From Halisarca cf. caerulea (lineage: Eukaryota; Porifera; Demospongiae; Chondrillida; Halisarcidae), in NCBI GenBank assembly GCA_963170055.1, contig CAUJGJ010000004.1, positions 345,001-355,000 of the forward strand: 10,000 bases of DNA, given 5' to 3'. Made by a program: the position numbers and the translations under genes. This document shows positions 1-7,471 of this stretch, in pieces (within the stretch, counting starts at the first letter, position 1; each line of letters starts with the position of its first letter). The notes beneath the pieces are model-generated. The model had not been told where the DNA came from. It saw nothing but the letters and a program-made list of their open reading frames with translations, and ran no database searches.

Positions 1-711
1 CGAGTAACGAATGGTAAGAAATATGACCTGAACGGCTGTTCAATGACGACGCAGGTCGCCACTTCCCCGCCAATTTTTTGCGACGACGTAAACGATCACA
101 CGTCTCCCTCCACAATCTCGGTGGCTATCCAATGTGACCTGGACGACCCGGAAGACAGCACCGTGGTGTTTGAGGATGTGAGGTCAGAGGCAGGAACGCA
201 GATGGACTCGGGCAACTCGATTGTTTCTGCTCTACAAAGAACACCGAACAAGCGGAAATGTCCGACCTGTAATCACTTTACTCTCGAAGAAGATTTAATT
301 TACAATAAAAGTCCCATTGTTAACCACAAACCTCTTGAGTTACAGTTGCAGACAGCTGCAAAGAGGAGTCGATCTGATCTGTCTTCTGAATCAAAGCAGC
401 TACCCCTTTCTCCTCCGACTTCCAATGCAAGCGATGAATCACAAGGCAGTACACCCTCCTCTCCTCTACATTTGCAAGATCTGCCAGATGTTTACAACAT
501 CGGTCATTTTGGGCATTTGCAGTTTCTAACAAATGCACTTCCAAGCTCTGAGTTCAATGATCCAAATCCAGCTGGAAACGTGTTTGACACTTCATCAATC
601 GATCCACTTTCACATAACAGTCCCTTTCCGTCCGAAGATTTCCTATTTGATCTGAACATCGGGCTTGACACCCAGCCTCCGTCAGACTGCCTGTCAGCTA
701 TCTTACCCTGA
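1..711 (+). CDS. Unrecognised Ser/Pro-rich acidic protein, possible transcriptional regulator (5' end outside window or start at 43)
   Basis: I do not recognise this protein. From the ATG at 43 it is 222 residues ending in TGA at 709-711. The same frame has no stop back to base 1, and the ATG has T at -3, a weak initiation context, so it may be internal and this may be the last exon of a longer gene. Seen in the sequence (residues counted from the ATG at 43): an acidic stretch at about 30-50; a basic patch at 70-72 followed by a single CPTC at 73-76 with no second Cys/His pair nearby; a basic KRSR at 107-110 that could be a nuclear signal; eight Ser/Thr-Pro sites (for example residues 8, 21, 67, 90, 123, 137, 140, 193); and an acidic-hydrophobic C-terminus with SEDFLFDL at 197-204, reminiscent of activation domains. 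No folded DNA-binding domain is visible. It looks disordered; a nuclear regulatory role is inference. CpG is frequent in the first 260 bases, as near a gene start. Coding status is fairly likely, function unknown. Confidence 0.6.
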   Translation, partial: RVTNGKKYDLNGCSMTTQVATSPPIFCDDVNDHTSPSTISVAIQCDLDDPEDSTVVFEDVRSEAGTQMDSGNSIVSALQRTPNKRKCPTCNHFTLEEDLIYNKSPIVNHKPLELQLQTAAKRSRSDLSSESKQLPLSPPTSNASDESQGSTPSSPLHLQDLPDVYNIGHFGHLQFLTNALPSSEFNDPNPAGNVFDTSSIDPLSHNSPFPSEDFLFDLNIGLDTQPPSDCLSAILP

Positions 712-1542
712 CCTGGAAAGCCATATAGGCCTACCAGGTCAATATTTTACCATAATTACTATTATTATTATTGCAGTTTTAAAATTAATTTTTTTGTACA
801 TTTGAAATATCATCATTGTTCATGTTTTATTTTGTAGTAATTTGTCTTTTAATTTTATATTTTTATTGTATCAATTACCGAAACTGTAGTTTTATTATTT
901 TATAGGTATTTCGATTTTGAGTTCAAATTTGTATCTTTCAAAATGTTATTATAATATATTTCAGGATAGTTTGCAATGCATGTGTAGCAGATCTAGCTTG
1001 TCCAAGATCCTCCCCACCTATATTTGCAAGGTGCAGTACAGCACACACATGCAGGCGTTATTTCTTTTTCTTTTCATGAGTTGAAGAAGAAAATGTAGTT
1101 TAGCTGTAGAAAGTGAGTATGAGGGTCATACGCCTTGACGAATTGATGTTTCAGGTTTTGTTTTGGGTTATAGGGTTAAGACTGGGGAGCCTGTAGCCAT
1201 AGACACCCATGCAGTAGGTTTGCAGTGGTAGGTTCAAATTTATATGTATCAGTCACGTTTTATCCAAGGGAGGTTAGCAAAGTACTGCAGTGAGTCGAAC
1301 TTACGTGGTTAGTATATTAGGTATAGTATGCATTAATTTAAGGGCCAACTAGAACACATTTTCTCACTAATAGATATGTCAGATATAGACTTTATCAGTG
1401 CTGTTTTCAGTTCTGTACAAATACATGAGGTATATGGATCAAAGAGTATAATACTCACTATATCCAGGAGCCCTTCTGGTACTAACTAGTTAACCAGGCT
1501 CAAGCTTAAGTGTGTGGTACATCGGAATTCCGAGTATACAAG
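712..1542. other. 3' flank of the first gene and AT-rich spacer, nothing coding seen
   Basis: Directly after the stop codon the DNA becomes strongly AT-rich with T runs and ATT repeats (about 740-960), as expected for a 3' UTR and downstream spacer. I found no AATAAA in the first 250 bases, so the polyadenylation site cannot be placed. From 960 to 1542 I see no convincing coding sequence, RNA gene or ordered repeat. Confidence 0.5.
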
Positions 1543-1719
1543 TACAGTCAAACCTCGTTAACACAAAACTCAGGGGACTGTGCTGAAATTTCATCTTAAC
1601 AGTATTTCATGTAAACAGTACTACATGTTATACTTGTATCTGCACTTGAACATGGTTAGAATTTCATGTTAACAGATATTTCATGTTAAGCAGTTTCATG
1701 TTAACGAGGTTCCACTGTA
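1543..1719. mobile_element. MITE A, Tc1/mariner (pogo/Tigger-like) non-autonomous element with TA flanks
   Basis: The left end tacagtcaaacctcgttaac (1543-1562) matches, at 18 of 20 positions, the reverse complement of the right end at 1700-1719. Both ends are bounded by TA, the target duplication of the Tc1/mariner superfamily, and CAGT-RAACCTCG termini are typical of its pogo/Tigger branch. The element is 173 bp between the TA pairs and has no ORF, so it is non-autonomous. Next to the right end the motif ttcatgttaa occurs three times (1663, 1680, 1695), and related copies with changes lie near the left end (about 1590-1616). Its interior resembles the element at 6221-6410. The family label is inferred from the termini only. 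Confidence 0.75.
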
Positions 1720-2223
1720 TCTGATTCGTTTGCTAAGCATAAATTTTGAATCTTTTCTAAATGTAGGAGTTTGGAAACTTTTTTCAGCCCATCTACCTAT
1801 AGGGTGGAATTGTGCCTGTGCTTCTCTATTCTTTTTTCAATCTGATGCTTGTATATTATGCACATGTAATTCTGGTCCAAGATCAGGTGTTTGCTGGGAG
1901 GGATCTATGAATACAGTTAAACCATTGTTACCAAGGTTGCAAATGATATTCACACATCATGGCTTGCAATTTCTTGGTCTATTCTCACCTGACCTTGGCA
2001 GGCTGGCCTGGGAAACCCACATGAGGTGTGATCCCTCCATGACTCTCAAAACATATGGGACCAATACTGTTTGTTTGTAGCCTTTTTACCAACTTGGTAC
2101 ATACCAGTCTCCTTCAGTAACACATGAATAATAGTTATGACGAGGACAGTGTCATTGCGGCATGGTCTCTGCAAAGCATGTACTGGTGACGTACAACAAT
2201 CAAAAGCATGTCTATATTAGACA

Positions 2224-2278
2224 TATTATATAGATATATAACCATAGAAACTATATAATAGTGTGTATGGTTATATCT
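2224..2278. repeat. Two overlapping, mutually exclusive inverted repeats
   Basis: A perfect 10-bp inverted repeat pairs tattatatag (2224-2233) with 2251-2260. A second one pairs agatatataaccata (2232-2246) with tatggttatatct (2266-2278), with one two-base bulge. The stems share bases around 2232-2233 and interleave, so only one can form fully at a time. This may be a remnant of a small foldback element or chance in AT-rich DNA. Confidence 0.4.
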
Positions 2279-2590
2279 GCTGCTGCAGCTTATGGTTGTG
2301 TTATGAAGAGGATTGACTGTTAAGGTAGGGTCTCCCAAATGGGCCATCTGTACAGAGTGAATTATTACACAGCTCAAAGTGCAGCTTTAGTTCTGTGCCA
2401 GCCATGCAGCTGGCTGGGGTTCCTGAGATCTGCGTGTACAGTTTTCATTCAAAAAGTACGACAACCCTCAGCCTATTATTATTGAAATTTGAGATTATAA
2501 TATATAATTTATGGCATGTACATGTGTACATTTGTAAGCTGAAATGTTGTTTTACATTTTAAATGATTCAGAAGGTGAAGTAGTATAGTG

Positions 2591-2687
2591 TACAGTAGGA
2601 CTATTGCAGTTTGTTCTGATAAAAACTACTGTAGTAGGTGTGGGAACTGGATATCTGAGGTGCAGATAAGTGAGGTCTCTGCATGTA
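2591..2687. mobile_element. Possible degenerate MITE relic
   Basis: The segment starts TACAGTAGGACT and ends CTGCATGTA. Near its right end the motif GATA-(TC/AG)-TGAGGT occurs twice, at 2650 and 2665, 15 bases apart. This is the same layout as the repeated GGATTA-CGAGG motif near the ends of the clearer element at 8036-8213. The two ends do not pair well, so this is a weak call. Confidence 0.25.
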
Positions 2688-3336
2688 TAGAGTTAGTTTG
2701 CATCGAAATCCTTATAGCCCCACATGGAACAGTGCTGCCATACCGGCTCAAGGCTCTGGTGTATTGTGTGTATAAGTGAGTGTACATGATTGTGATTTGC
2801 TGCAAAGAAATACCGAAAGCCGAGCAACATAACATCATGGCATGGGGTGTGTGACCCATGGAGCTCTCTGAGATCTCTGCATGGGCATATAGTGGTCAGC
2901 ATGTTCTACGAGATGTATGGTCTACGAGATAGGATGTACACTGTGTTTTTCTCTTCAGATACAGCCGAGAGAGAAAGAATGAAAAGAAAAAATTGATCCA
3001 CTGCAATGGAAACTGGCATGACCTTTTGATGACGCTTTGGAAACAATACAAATTCTGCTTCTAAGAATCTTTTGTCTTTAAAGTTTGTAGGAACTTCCAA
3101 ACTTCAAGGTGTCTTTTTCAGATGACGTATTGAAACTATAGAGAGGAAAGGGTTGAGAACTCAAGTTGTGTCCTTTGTAGAGAGGTTTACTCAATTGTAC
3201 TGTGATTTAGTGAGTCCACAATTGGAGCTATAGGTTCCGCTGCAGTTGGTGTGCACAAGCAATTAGCTCATTGCAATTAATGTAACATTTTTCTTTGATA
3301 CATTTTTCTTTTAAATTGCATGTTTTGCATCTGACA

Positions 3337-3400
3337 GCACTGCAGCATGGCTCCTATCCCCTGCAGCATGGCGCCTATCCCCCACATGCAAAGCAGTGCT
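3337..3400. repeat. 21-bp tandem duplication inside a short hairpin
   Basis: A 21-bp unit at 3341-3361 is repeated at 3362-3382 with a single T/G difference. The pair is enclosed by a perfect 8-bp inverted repeat, agcactgc (3337-3344) and gcagtgct (3393-3400). It is non-coding as far as can be seen. Confidence 0.6.
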
Positions 3401-3490
3401 AGTTCTTATATCTGGAGGAGTCACAAGTTCCGATTGCGTCTGTTGTCACTGACTCGCTTGACCCACAATGTCCTAAAGCAAGACTTGTCT

Positions 3491-3642
3491 AGTTGTAGGA
3501 CTATTGTTTAACTCGTTTATAACAACTGACAAATGCATGACATTGCGCCTGAAGAACCCCGTGATGGGCGAAAGCTGCCTTACAATTGCTTTGAGGAAAG
3601 AATTGTTGAGTATCTCGTTATATACATAACAGTCCTACAACT
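3491..3642. mobile_element. 152-bp foldback element with hammerhead-like core motif
   Basis: A perfect 12-bp inverted repeat, agttgtaggact (3491-3502) and agtcctacaact (3631-3642), bounds the segment. Related ctcgtt-tata motifs lie inside both ends (about 3512 and 3614). The centre carries CTGAAGA (3549-3555), a CCC/GGG stem (3557-3559 with 3566-3568), then GAAA (3570-3573) and AAAGC pairing with GCTTT (3571-3575 with 3588-3592). CUGANGA...GAAA is the conserved core order of hammerhead ribozymes, which are known from Penelope-like elements and retrozymes. Stem I is not convincing and the stem II closing pair is A-C, so catalytic function is not claimed. Element class is uncertain. Confidence 0.4.
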
Positions 3643-4095
3643 GGAAAAGTACAAAACCAACATCATGATGTCTAACAACCTCAATCAATTCATGTGCGTA
3701 TAATTACATTATATAATAATAATTGAAGTACATTAAAGGTACAAGGGGGGTAATTTGGAACACTATATGGCTATTTGGAACAGGCCCTGTAGCTTTTGTT
3801 GTGTTTAAGTTGTTCAGTCACACTTGCAACTGCCGAACTCCCACTTCATTGACAATACTGATGTAGCTTGTGGTTGGGACTGCATCTAGCCTCACTCTTC
3901 CAAATCACCTGGCCTATTTTACCCTACCCTTTAGGGGAAAGCTGTGAATATACACCTACCAAGTCATCTGGTTATGTAAAACTTCACCCGCATACCTGCA
4001 TCACATCAGGTTTCACAAGCAGTACCATGAACCGTATCTGTGGTAGTACATCAGTTTGCACACGCTAAAAAACTGACTCATTCACTTACAGACTG

Positions 4096-4174
4096 AGTCT
4101 AGTCCTAGCCTGGCGTGGGCAGACTGAATTACAATGGAGGGAATGGGTCTGGCCAAGCCAGCCTAGACTAGACT
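4096..4174. repeat. 79-bp imperfect hairpin (foldback MITE-like)
   Basis: The left arm agtctagtcctagcctggc (4096-4114) pairs with gccagcctagactagact (4157-4174) with one bulged base. The stem continues inward with the gtgggcagac region against gtctggcc, leaving a loop of about 20 bases. It lies about 330 bp upstream of the CLYBL start codon and could be a small mobile foldback or a structure in a long 5' leader. Confidence 0.55.
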
Positions 4175-4189
4175 AGTCGAACCCTGGCT

Positions 4190-4501
4190 TCCATTTTGAG
4201 GACGTTCACATACGCCGTCTTATTATCCTGTCTTCCCTTGTTCGATCAACACGAGTCCCCTTAGGTGTTATGCAACCGCTAGAAGATACAAGCTTCGTAC
4301 GAAAGCTCGTAAACGCTCCTTCATCTCTGAACGTTCAGTTCAGTGCTAAAACAAAGAAGCATTGTTTTCGAAAACCCGCAACATCATGTTTCGCCCCAAA
4401 CTCGCTTTCGTCCCTCACCCGCAATGACCTTTTCTCCATGACGAAAACAAGACGAAAATGCTTCGAGTTTAACGCGTGAAGAATTTGTTGTTTGCGTTGC
4501 A
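4190..4501 (+). promoter_or_regulatory. CpG-rich, palindrome-rich 5' flank of CLYBL, probable promoter/5' UTR
   Basis: CpG dinucleotides are frequent here, in contrast to the CpG-poor 712-4090 region, as expected for an unmethylated gene start. No TATA box is evident. Three perfect palindromes fall within 82 bases: ttcgtacgaa (4294-4303), gaacgttc (4329-4336) and gttttcgaaaac (4364-4375); any could be a dimeric factor site. A 69-codon open frame (4270-4479) ends 22 bases before the CLYBL ATG; if transcription starts upstream of it, it would act as an upstream ORF. The transcription start cannot be placed from sequence alone. Confidence 0.45.
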
Positions 4502-4705
4502 ATGTCTCTTGCTCCGCTCAGAAGCAGGATATTTGCTCGCCTGCTGTCCCGAGGCATCCACGAAGGACGCAATGAGGTCTTCAGGCCCAGAAGAGCGGTC
4601 ATGTACGTCCCTGGTATGGATCAGAGGAAGTTGAATAAAGTTTCGTCTCTCAATGTGGACACAGCCGTTCTGGACATTGAAGACGGGGTAGCAGTCAATC
4701 AAAAG
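4502..4705 (+). CDS. CLYBL: CLYBL exon 1
   Basis: This exon has 68 codons and ends in phase 0 at ...NQK, with donor AAAAG|GTTTCT. The start is supported by an in-frame TGA at 4439-4441 with no ATG between it and 4502, and by G at -3. Reading on past the donor reaches a stop at 4718-4720, so splicing is required. It carries the mitochondrial presequence and the first beta strand of the TIM barrel (MYVPG...LDIEDG). Confidence 0.88.
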
Positions 4706-5625
4706 GTTTCTATGACGTAGAGATTTATCCTAGATTGTGCATTTCCAACTAGCAAGTTCAGCATTCAAATTTCAGGAACAGTACTGAGTGGAGCTCTATA
4801 ACCTACCCACATGTTGAGATCTCCCCATCATTGTAGACTGTACTGAGTGGACCTTTATAGTCTACCCACATGTTGAGATCTCCCCATCATTGTAGACTGT
4901 ACTGAGTGGACCTCTATAATCTACCCACATGTTGAGATCTCCCCATCATTGCAGACTGTACTGAGTGGACCTCTATAATCTACCCACATGTTGAGATCTC
5001 CCCATCACTGTAGACTGTACTGAGTGGACCTCTATAATCTACCCACATGTTGAGATCTCCCCATCATTGTAGACTGTACTGAGTGGACCTCTATAGTCTA
5101 CCCACATGTTGAGATCTCCCCATCATTGTAGACTGTACTGAGTGGACCTCTATAGTCTACCCACATGTTGAGATCTCCCCATCATTGTAGACTGTACTGA
5201 GTGGACCTCTATAATCTACCCACATGTTGAGATCTCCCCATCATTGTAGACTGTACTGAGTGGACCTCTATAGTCTACCCACATGTTGAGATCTCCCCAT
5301 CATTGTAGACTGTACTGAGTGGACCTCTATAATCTACCCACATATTGAGATCTCCCCATCACTGTATACTGTACTGAGTGGAGCTCTGTAATATTCTGTT
5401 CATGTGTCTCTTTGTCTTTCAGGCTAAGGCTAGGGAGATGGTTCCAGAGGCTCTGAAGTCGGTTGATTTTGGAACACGTACAGAGAAGGTGGTACGAGTC
5501 AACGGTGTGGATAGTGGCATGATGGCTGAGGACATTGCAGCTGTTGTGAAGCCGTCCTCCGCTCCAGATGGGCTCCTTCTACCGAAGGTGGAGGGTGTGG
5601 AACATTTAAAGGAGGTTAGTCTACT

Positions 5626-5689
<64 letters not shown>

Positions 5690-5734
5690 AAACACACACT
5701 TACACAAACACACACATACACATACATGCACACG

Positions 5735-5832
<98 letters not shown>

Positions 5833-6192
5833 GCATTCTTTTTGTATCAGTGAGTTACCCATCACATCTTTACACATTCCTCCATTTTCAGTTGGATAAG
5901 GTTCTAAAGAACTGCACGTCAGATTTGCCACCCATTCCGCTGTTCATTCTCGTGGAATCGCCTCACACCCTTCTCAATCTACAGGCGATTTGTGAGTGGA
6001 GCACAAAGGAACATTCAAATTTGCGTTTTGATCTCCAGGTTCTCATTTTCGGCTCTGACGACTACATGGCCAACATGGGTGGGCGTCGTACCTTAGAAGC
6101 AAAGGAGGTTCTTTACGCCAGACAGCATCTGGTCACAGTAGCTAAGGCATATGGGATACAGGCCATTGATATGGTTCACATAGACTACAAAG
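4502..6192 (+). CDS. CLYBL: CLYBL, mitochondrial citramalyl-CoA lyase (citrate lyase beta-like), first three exons, C-terminus missing from window
   Basis: The joined exons encode 232 residues plus one base of a HpcH/HpaI-aldolase/citrate-lyase beta family protein. In animals CLYBL acts in the mitochondrial matrix, cleaving (S)-citramalyl-CoA to acetyl-CoA and pyruvate in itaconate breakdown, and it has malate and beta-methylmalate synthase side activity. Seen here: an Arg-rich presequence without acidic residues (about 1-19, MSLAPLRSRIFARLLSRGI), then YVPGMD (35-40), LDIEDGVA (57-64), the substrate-binding VRVNGVDSG (92-100, Arg93), LPKVEG (119-124 region), the metal-ligand Glu154 in FILVESP, and FGSDD (185-189) with Asp189 as the second likely Mg ligand. 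YARQ and the AKAYGIQAIDMVHIDYK run close exon 3, matching the family up to the point where the C-terminal lid (GFTGKQ...HPNQ) should begin. The human protein is about 340 residues, so roughly 105 are missing; I could not find them downstream to 10000. Identification by family recognition is strong; start and splice sites are from inspection. Confidence 0.9.
4781..5392. repeat. 59-bp minisatellite, 10 units plus a partial unit, filling CLYBL intron 1
   Basis: The phrase GTACTGAGTGG recurs at 4781, 4840, 4899 and so on to 5371, exactly every 59 bases. Units are nearly identical, differing mainly at ATAATC/ATAGTC and a few single bases. The first and the last partial unit share GTGGAGCTCT, whereas all inner units read GTGGACCTYT. 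Each unit has an AGATCT palindrome. The array covers about 85 percent of the 717-bp intron and stops 30 bases before the exon 2 acceptor AG, so the branch point may lie in its last copy. Confidence 0.97.
5423..5614 (+). CDS. CLYBL: CLYBL exon 2
   Basis: The acceptor follows a pyrimidine-rich stretch ending in TTTCAG (5417-5422). The exon has exactly 64 codons, phase 0 at both ends, and donor GGAG|GTTAGT. It encodes AKAREMVPEALKSV, then VRVNGVDSG with the CoA/substrate-binding Arg93, and ends in LLLPKVEGVEHLKE, the barrel strand with the conserved Lys-Val-Glu. Being phase 0-0, this exon could be skipped without a frameshift, at the cost of the active-site arginine. Confidence 0.9.
5628..5828 (+). 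repeat. (CA)n microsatellite filling CLYBL intron 2
   Basis: About 200 bp of CA dinucleotide on the + strand, interrupted in the middle (about 5685-5745) by TACA, AAACA, TGCA and CGCA variants. It occupies about 73 percent of the 277-bp intron 2, from 13 bases after the donor to 63 before the acceptor AG. Open frames of Thr-His or Cys-Val through this tract are translated repeat, not genes. Intronic CA tracts are known hnRNP L binding sites in vertebrates. Confidence 0.98.
5892..6192 (+). CDS. CLYBL: CLYBL exon 3
   Basis: The acceptor is CCATTTTCAG (5882-5891). The exon is 301 bases: 100 codons plus the first base of the next codon, ending AAAG|GTGTGT. In the family the next residue after YIDF[RK] is Asp (GAY), which fits the trailing G. 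It encodes the central barrel with Glu154 (FILVESPHTLLNL) and FGSDDY (Asp189), spaced 35 residues apart as in human CLYBL, and the helix YARQHLVTVAKAYGIQAIDMVHIDYK. Because it is phase 0-1, skipping it would shift the frame. Confidence 0.9.
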
Positions 6193-6220
6193 GTGTGTTT
6201 GTATGCGTACTGAATGTATG

Positions 6221-6410
6221 TACAGTCATCCTCGTCAAGACAAACTTCGGGGGACCCACGAAATATCAGTTCTCGTTATCAGAAGTTCTTCTTATCAGGA
6301 TATGATACTACATGTACAGTACTACAGCAAACCAAACAGGGCTAGGAAACATGTTAGTGTTAAGCAGAAATTTGTCTTAAGAGTGTTCTTGATACCGAGG
6401 TTCCACTGTA
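6221..6410. mobile_element. MITE B, same family as MITE A, just after CLYBL exon 3
   Basis: The left end tacagtcatcctcgtcaaga (6221-6240) and right end gataccgaggttccactgta (6391-6410) are imperfect inverted repeats sharing TACAGT and CCTCG, with TA on both sides. The right end differs from that of MITE A at only a few positions. The interiors are also related: ACAAACTTCGGGGGAC here corresponds to ACAAAACTCAGGGGAC in MITE A, and both have TACTACATGT centrally. Repeated cttaag/gttaag-type motifs lie about 15 bases apart before the right end. It is 190 bp with no ORF and begins 28 bases after the exon 3 donor. Confidence 0.7.
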
Positions 6411-6750
6411 CGTCTGTGTGTGTTTGTACTGTACATGTGTACGTCTGTGTGTGTTTGTACTGTACATGTGTACATATGTGTGTGTTTGTACTTTACATGT
6501 GTACGTCTGTGTGTGTTTGTACTGTACATGTGTACATATGTGTGTGTTTGTACTTTACATGTGTACGTCTGTGTGTGTTTGTACTGTACATGTGTACATA
6601 TGTGTGTGTTTGTACTGTACATGTGTACATCTGTGTTTGTACTGTACATGTGTACATCTGTGTGTGTTTGTACTGTACATGTGTACGTCTGTGTGTGTTT
6701 GTACACTACATCATGTGTGCGACTGTGTGTGTTTGTACTATACATGTGTA
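6411..6750. repeat. 31-bp GT-rich minisatellite, about 11 units
   Basis: Units start at 6411, 6442, 6473, 6504, 6535, 6566, 6597, 6628 (27 bp, one GTGT lost), 6655, 6686 (34 bp, diverged) and 6720. Each has a TGTGTGTGTTTGTAC part and a TGTACATGTGTA part. Copies 2-6 alternate CGTCTG...CTGTACA with CATATG...CTTTACA, a 62-bp dimer pattern. The array begins at the base after the terminal TA of MITE B. The long overlapping open frames here are translated repeat. Alternating purine-pyrimidine steps could favour Z-DNA. Confidence 0.95.
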
Positions 6751-6835
6751 TGTATCTACTGTATGTGTGCATGTTTACACCCTTTGTAGACAGAACTGCC
6801 TGATGCTGTGTGTGATGAGCGTTTATGCACTCACT

Positions 6836-6861
6836 CACACACACACACACACACACACACA
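6836..6861 (+). repeat. (CA)13 microsatellite
   Basis: An uninterrupted run of 13 CA dinucleotides in CLYBL intron 3, preceded by TCACT. Confidence 0.95.
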
Positions 6862-7267
6862 GCCATACAAAAGGTGTTAATAATTAGTTTGAGTGCAAAG
6901 GGTTTAATTGGGACACATGCAGTGCTCACATGGAATAATTCTACTCTCTTACCTCATGGCCCCACCCATTGCCTTTGTGTAGATAACCTTTGCTGAGTGT
7001 ACAGGTGTTAATAGTTCCTGTTCTGTGATCTAATGGACTTCCTGTTTCTTTAGGTCATTCAGCGGTGGCCCCTCAGCTCTATGAATATCATTTCACACTA
7101 AAATTCCCATCTTTGTGTAAGGGCATAAACAGGCCCTTTTGCCCTGTGTGTGAGTGAGCCACACAAGTAAACAGAGAGCTTGAGTGGGTGCTTATGGACT
7201 GGTGTGTTTTTGTCCGCTTAATTGATTAGATCTTGGGCCTCAGATCAAAGGGAGAGCAGGCCTTTTT

Positions 7268-7278
7268 GGTTCGAACCC
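7268..7278 (+). other. tRNA B-box-like motif, possible SINE relic head
   Basis: GGTTCGAACCC matches the RNA polymerase III B box (GGTTCGANNCC). No good A box is found 30-60 bases upstream and the flanks do not fold into a T arm beyond the two G-C pairs and a wobble, so it is not a tRNA. It stands about 60 bases before a (CA)n tract, an arrangement seen in tRNA-derived SINEs with simple-repeat tails. The 11-bp motif contains its own palindrome, so chance is quite possible. Confidence 0.2.
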
Positions 7279-7338
7279 GCTTCGCTTCGAAAAGAAGCAA
7301 GTGCACACGCAAATACTTGTATATACACAGACAACGCG

Positions 7339-7376
7339 CACACACACATGCACACACACACACACACACGCACACA

Positions 7377-7469
<93 letters not shown>

Positions 7470-7471
7470 AA
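7339..7471 (+). repeat. (CA)n microsatellite with few interruptions
   Basis: About 133 bp of CA on the + strand, interrupted by TGCA, CGCA and TACA variants near the left end and one TACA near the right end. Overlapping open frames are translated repeat. Confidence 0.97.

Larger units (their letters stand above)
1720..3340. other. Intergenic AT-rich DNA with small inverted repeats, no supported gene
   Basis: Several open frames of 60-116 codons occur here but none has a recognisable domain or splice context. The longest (1730-2080, +) reads as Cys/aromatic-rich translated spacer. Visible structure is limited to overlapping short hairpins at 2224-2278 and a possible decayed MITE end at 2649-2687. 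Confidence 0.5.

Noticed and set aside
1730..2080. 116-codon + strand open frame
   Set aside because: No recognisable domain, biased Cys/aromatic content typical of translated AT-rich spacer, and no splice or promoter context; it lies just after a MITE.
3736..4068. Small 66-codon frame and repeated ATTTGGAAC
   Set aside because: Two copies of a 10-base phrase about 20 bases apart and a short frame without features are within chance expectation.
4384..4702. Antisense open frames of 72 and 77 codons over CLYBL exon 1
   Set aside because: Shadows of the well-supported + strand exon.
4781..5392. CRISPR-like array
   Set aside because: There are no unique spacers between short repeats: the whole 59-bp unit is repeated. 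The genome is eukaryotic. This is a minisatellite.
5378..5931. Long open frames through the CA tract on both strands (Thr-His and Cys-Val repeats)
   Set aside because: These are translated microsatellite joined to CLYBL exon 2 or its antisense. The spliced reading of exon 2 into exon 3 explains the coding part.
6203..6880. 225-codon + frame and 159-codon - frame over the 31-bp array
   Set aside because: A repeat with no stop in its phases gives long frames. Cys/Val/Tyr-rich translation with no family, inside the CLYBL intron.
7268..7278. tRNA gene
   Set aside because: Only the B-box sequence matches; no acceptor, D or anticodon stems can be drawn around it.
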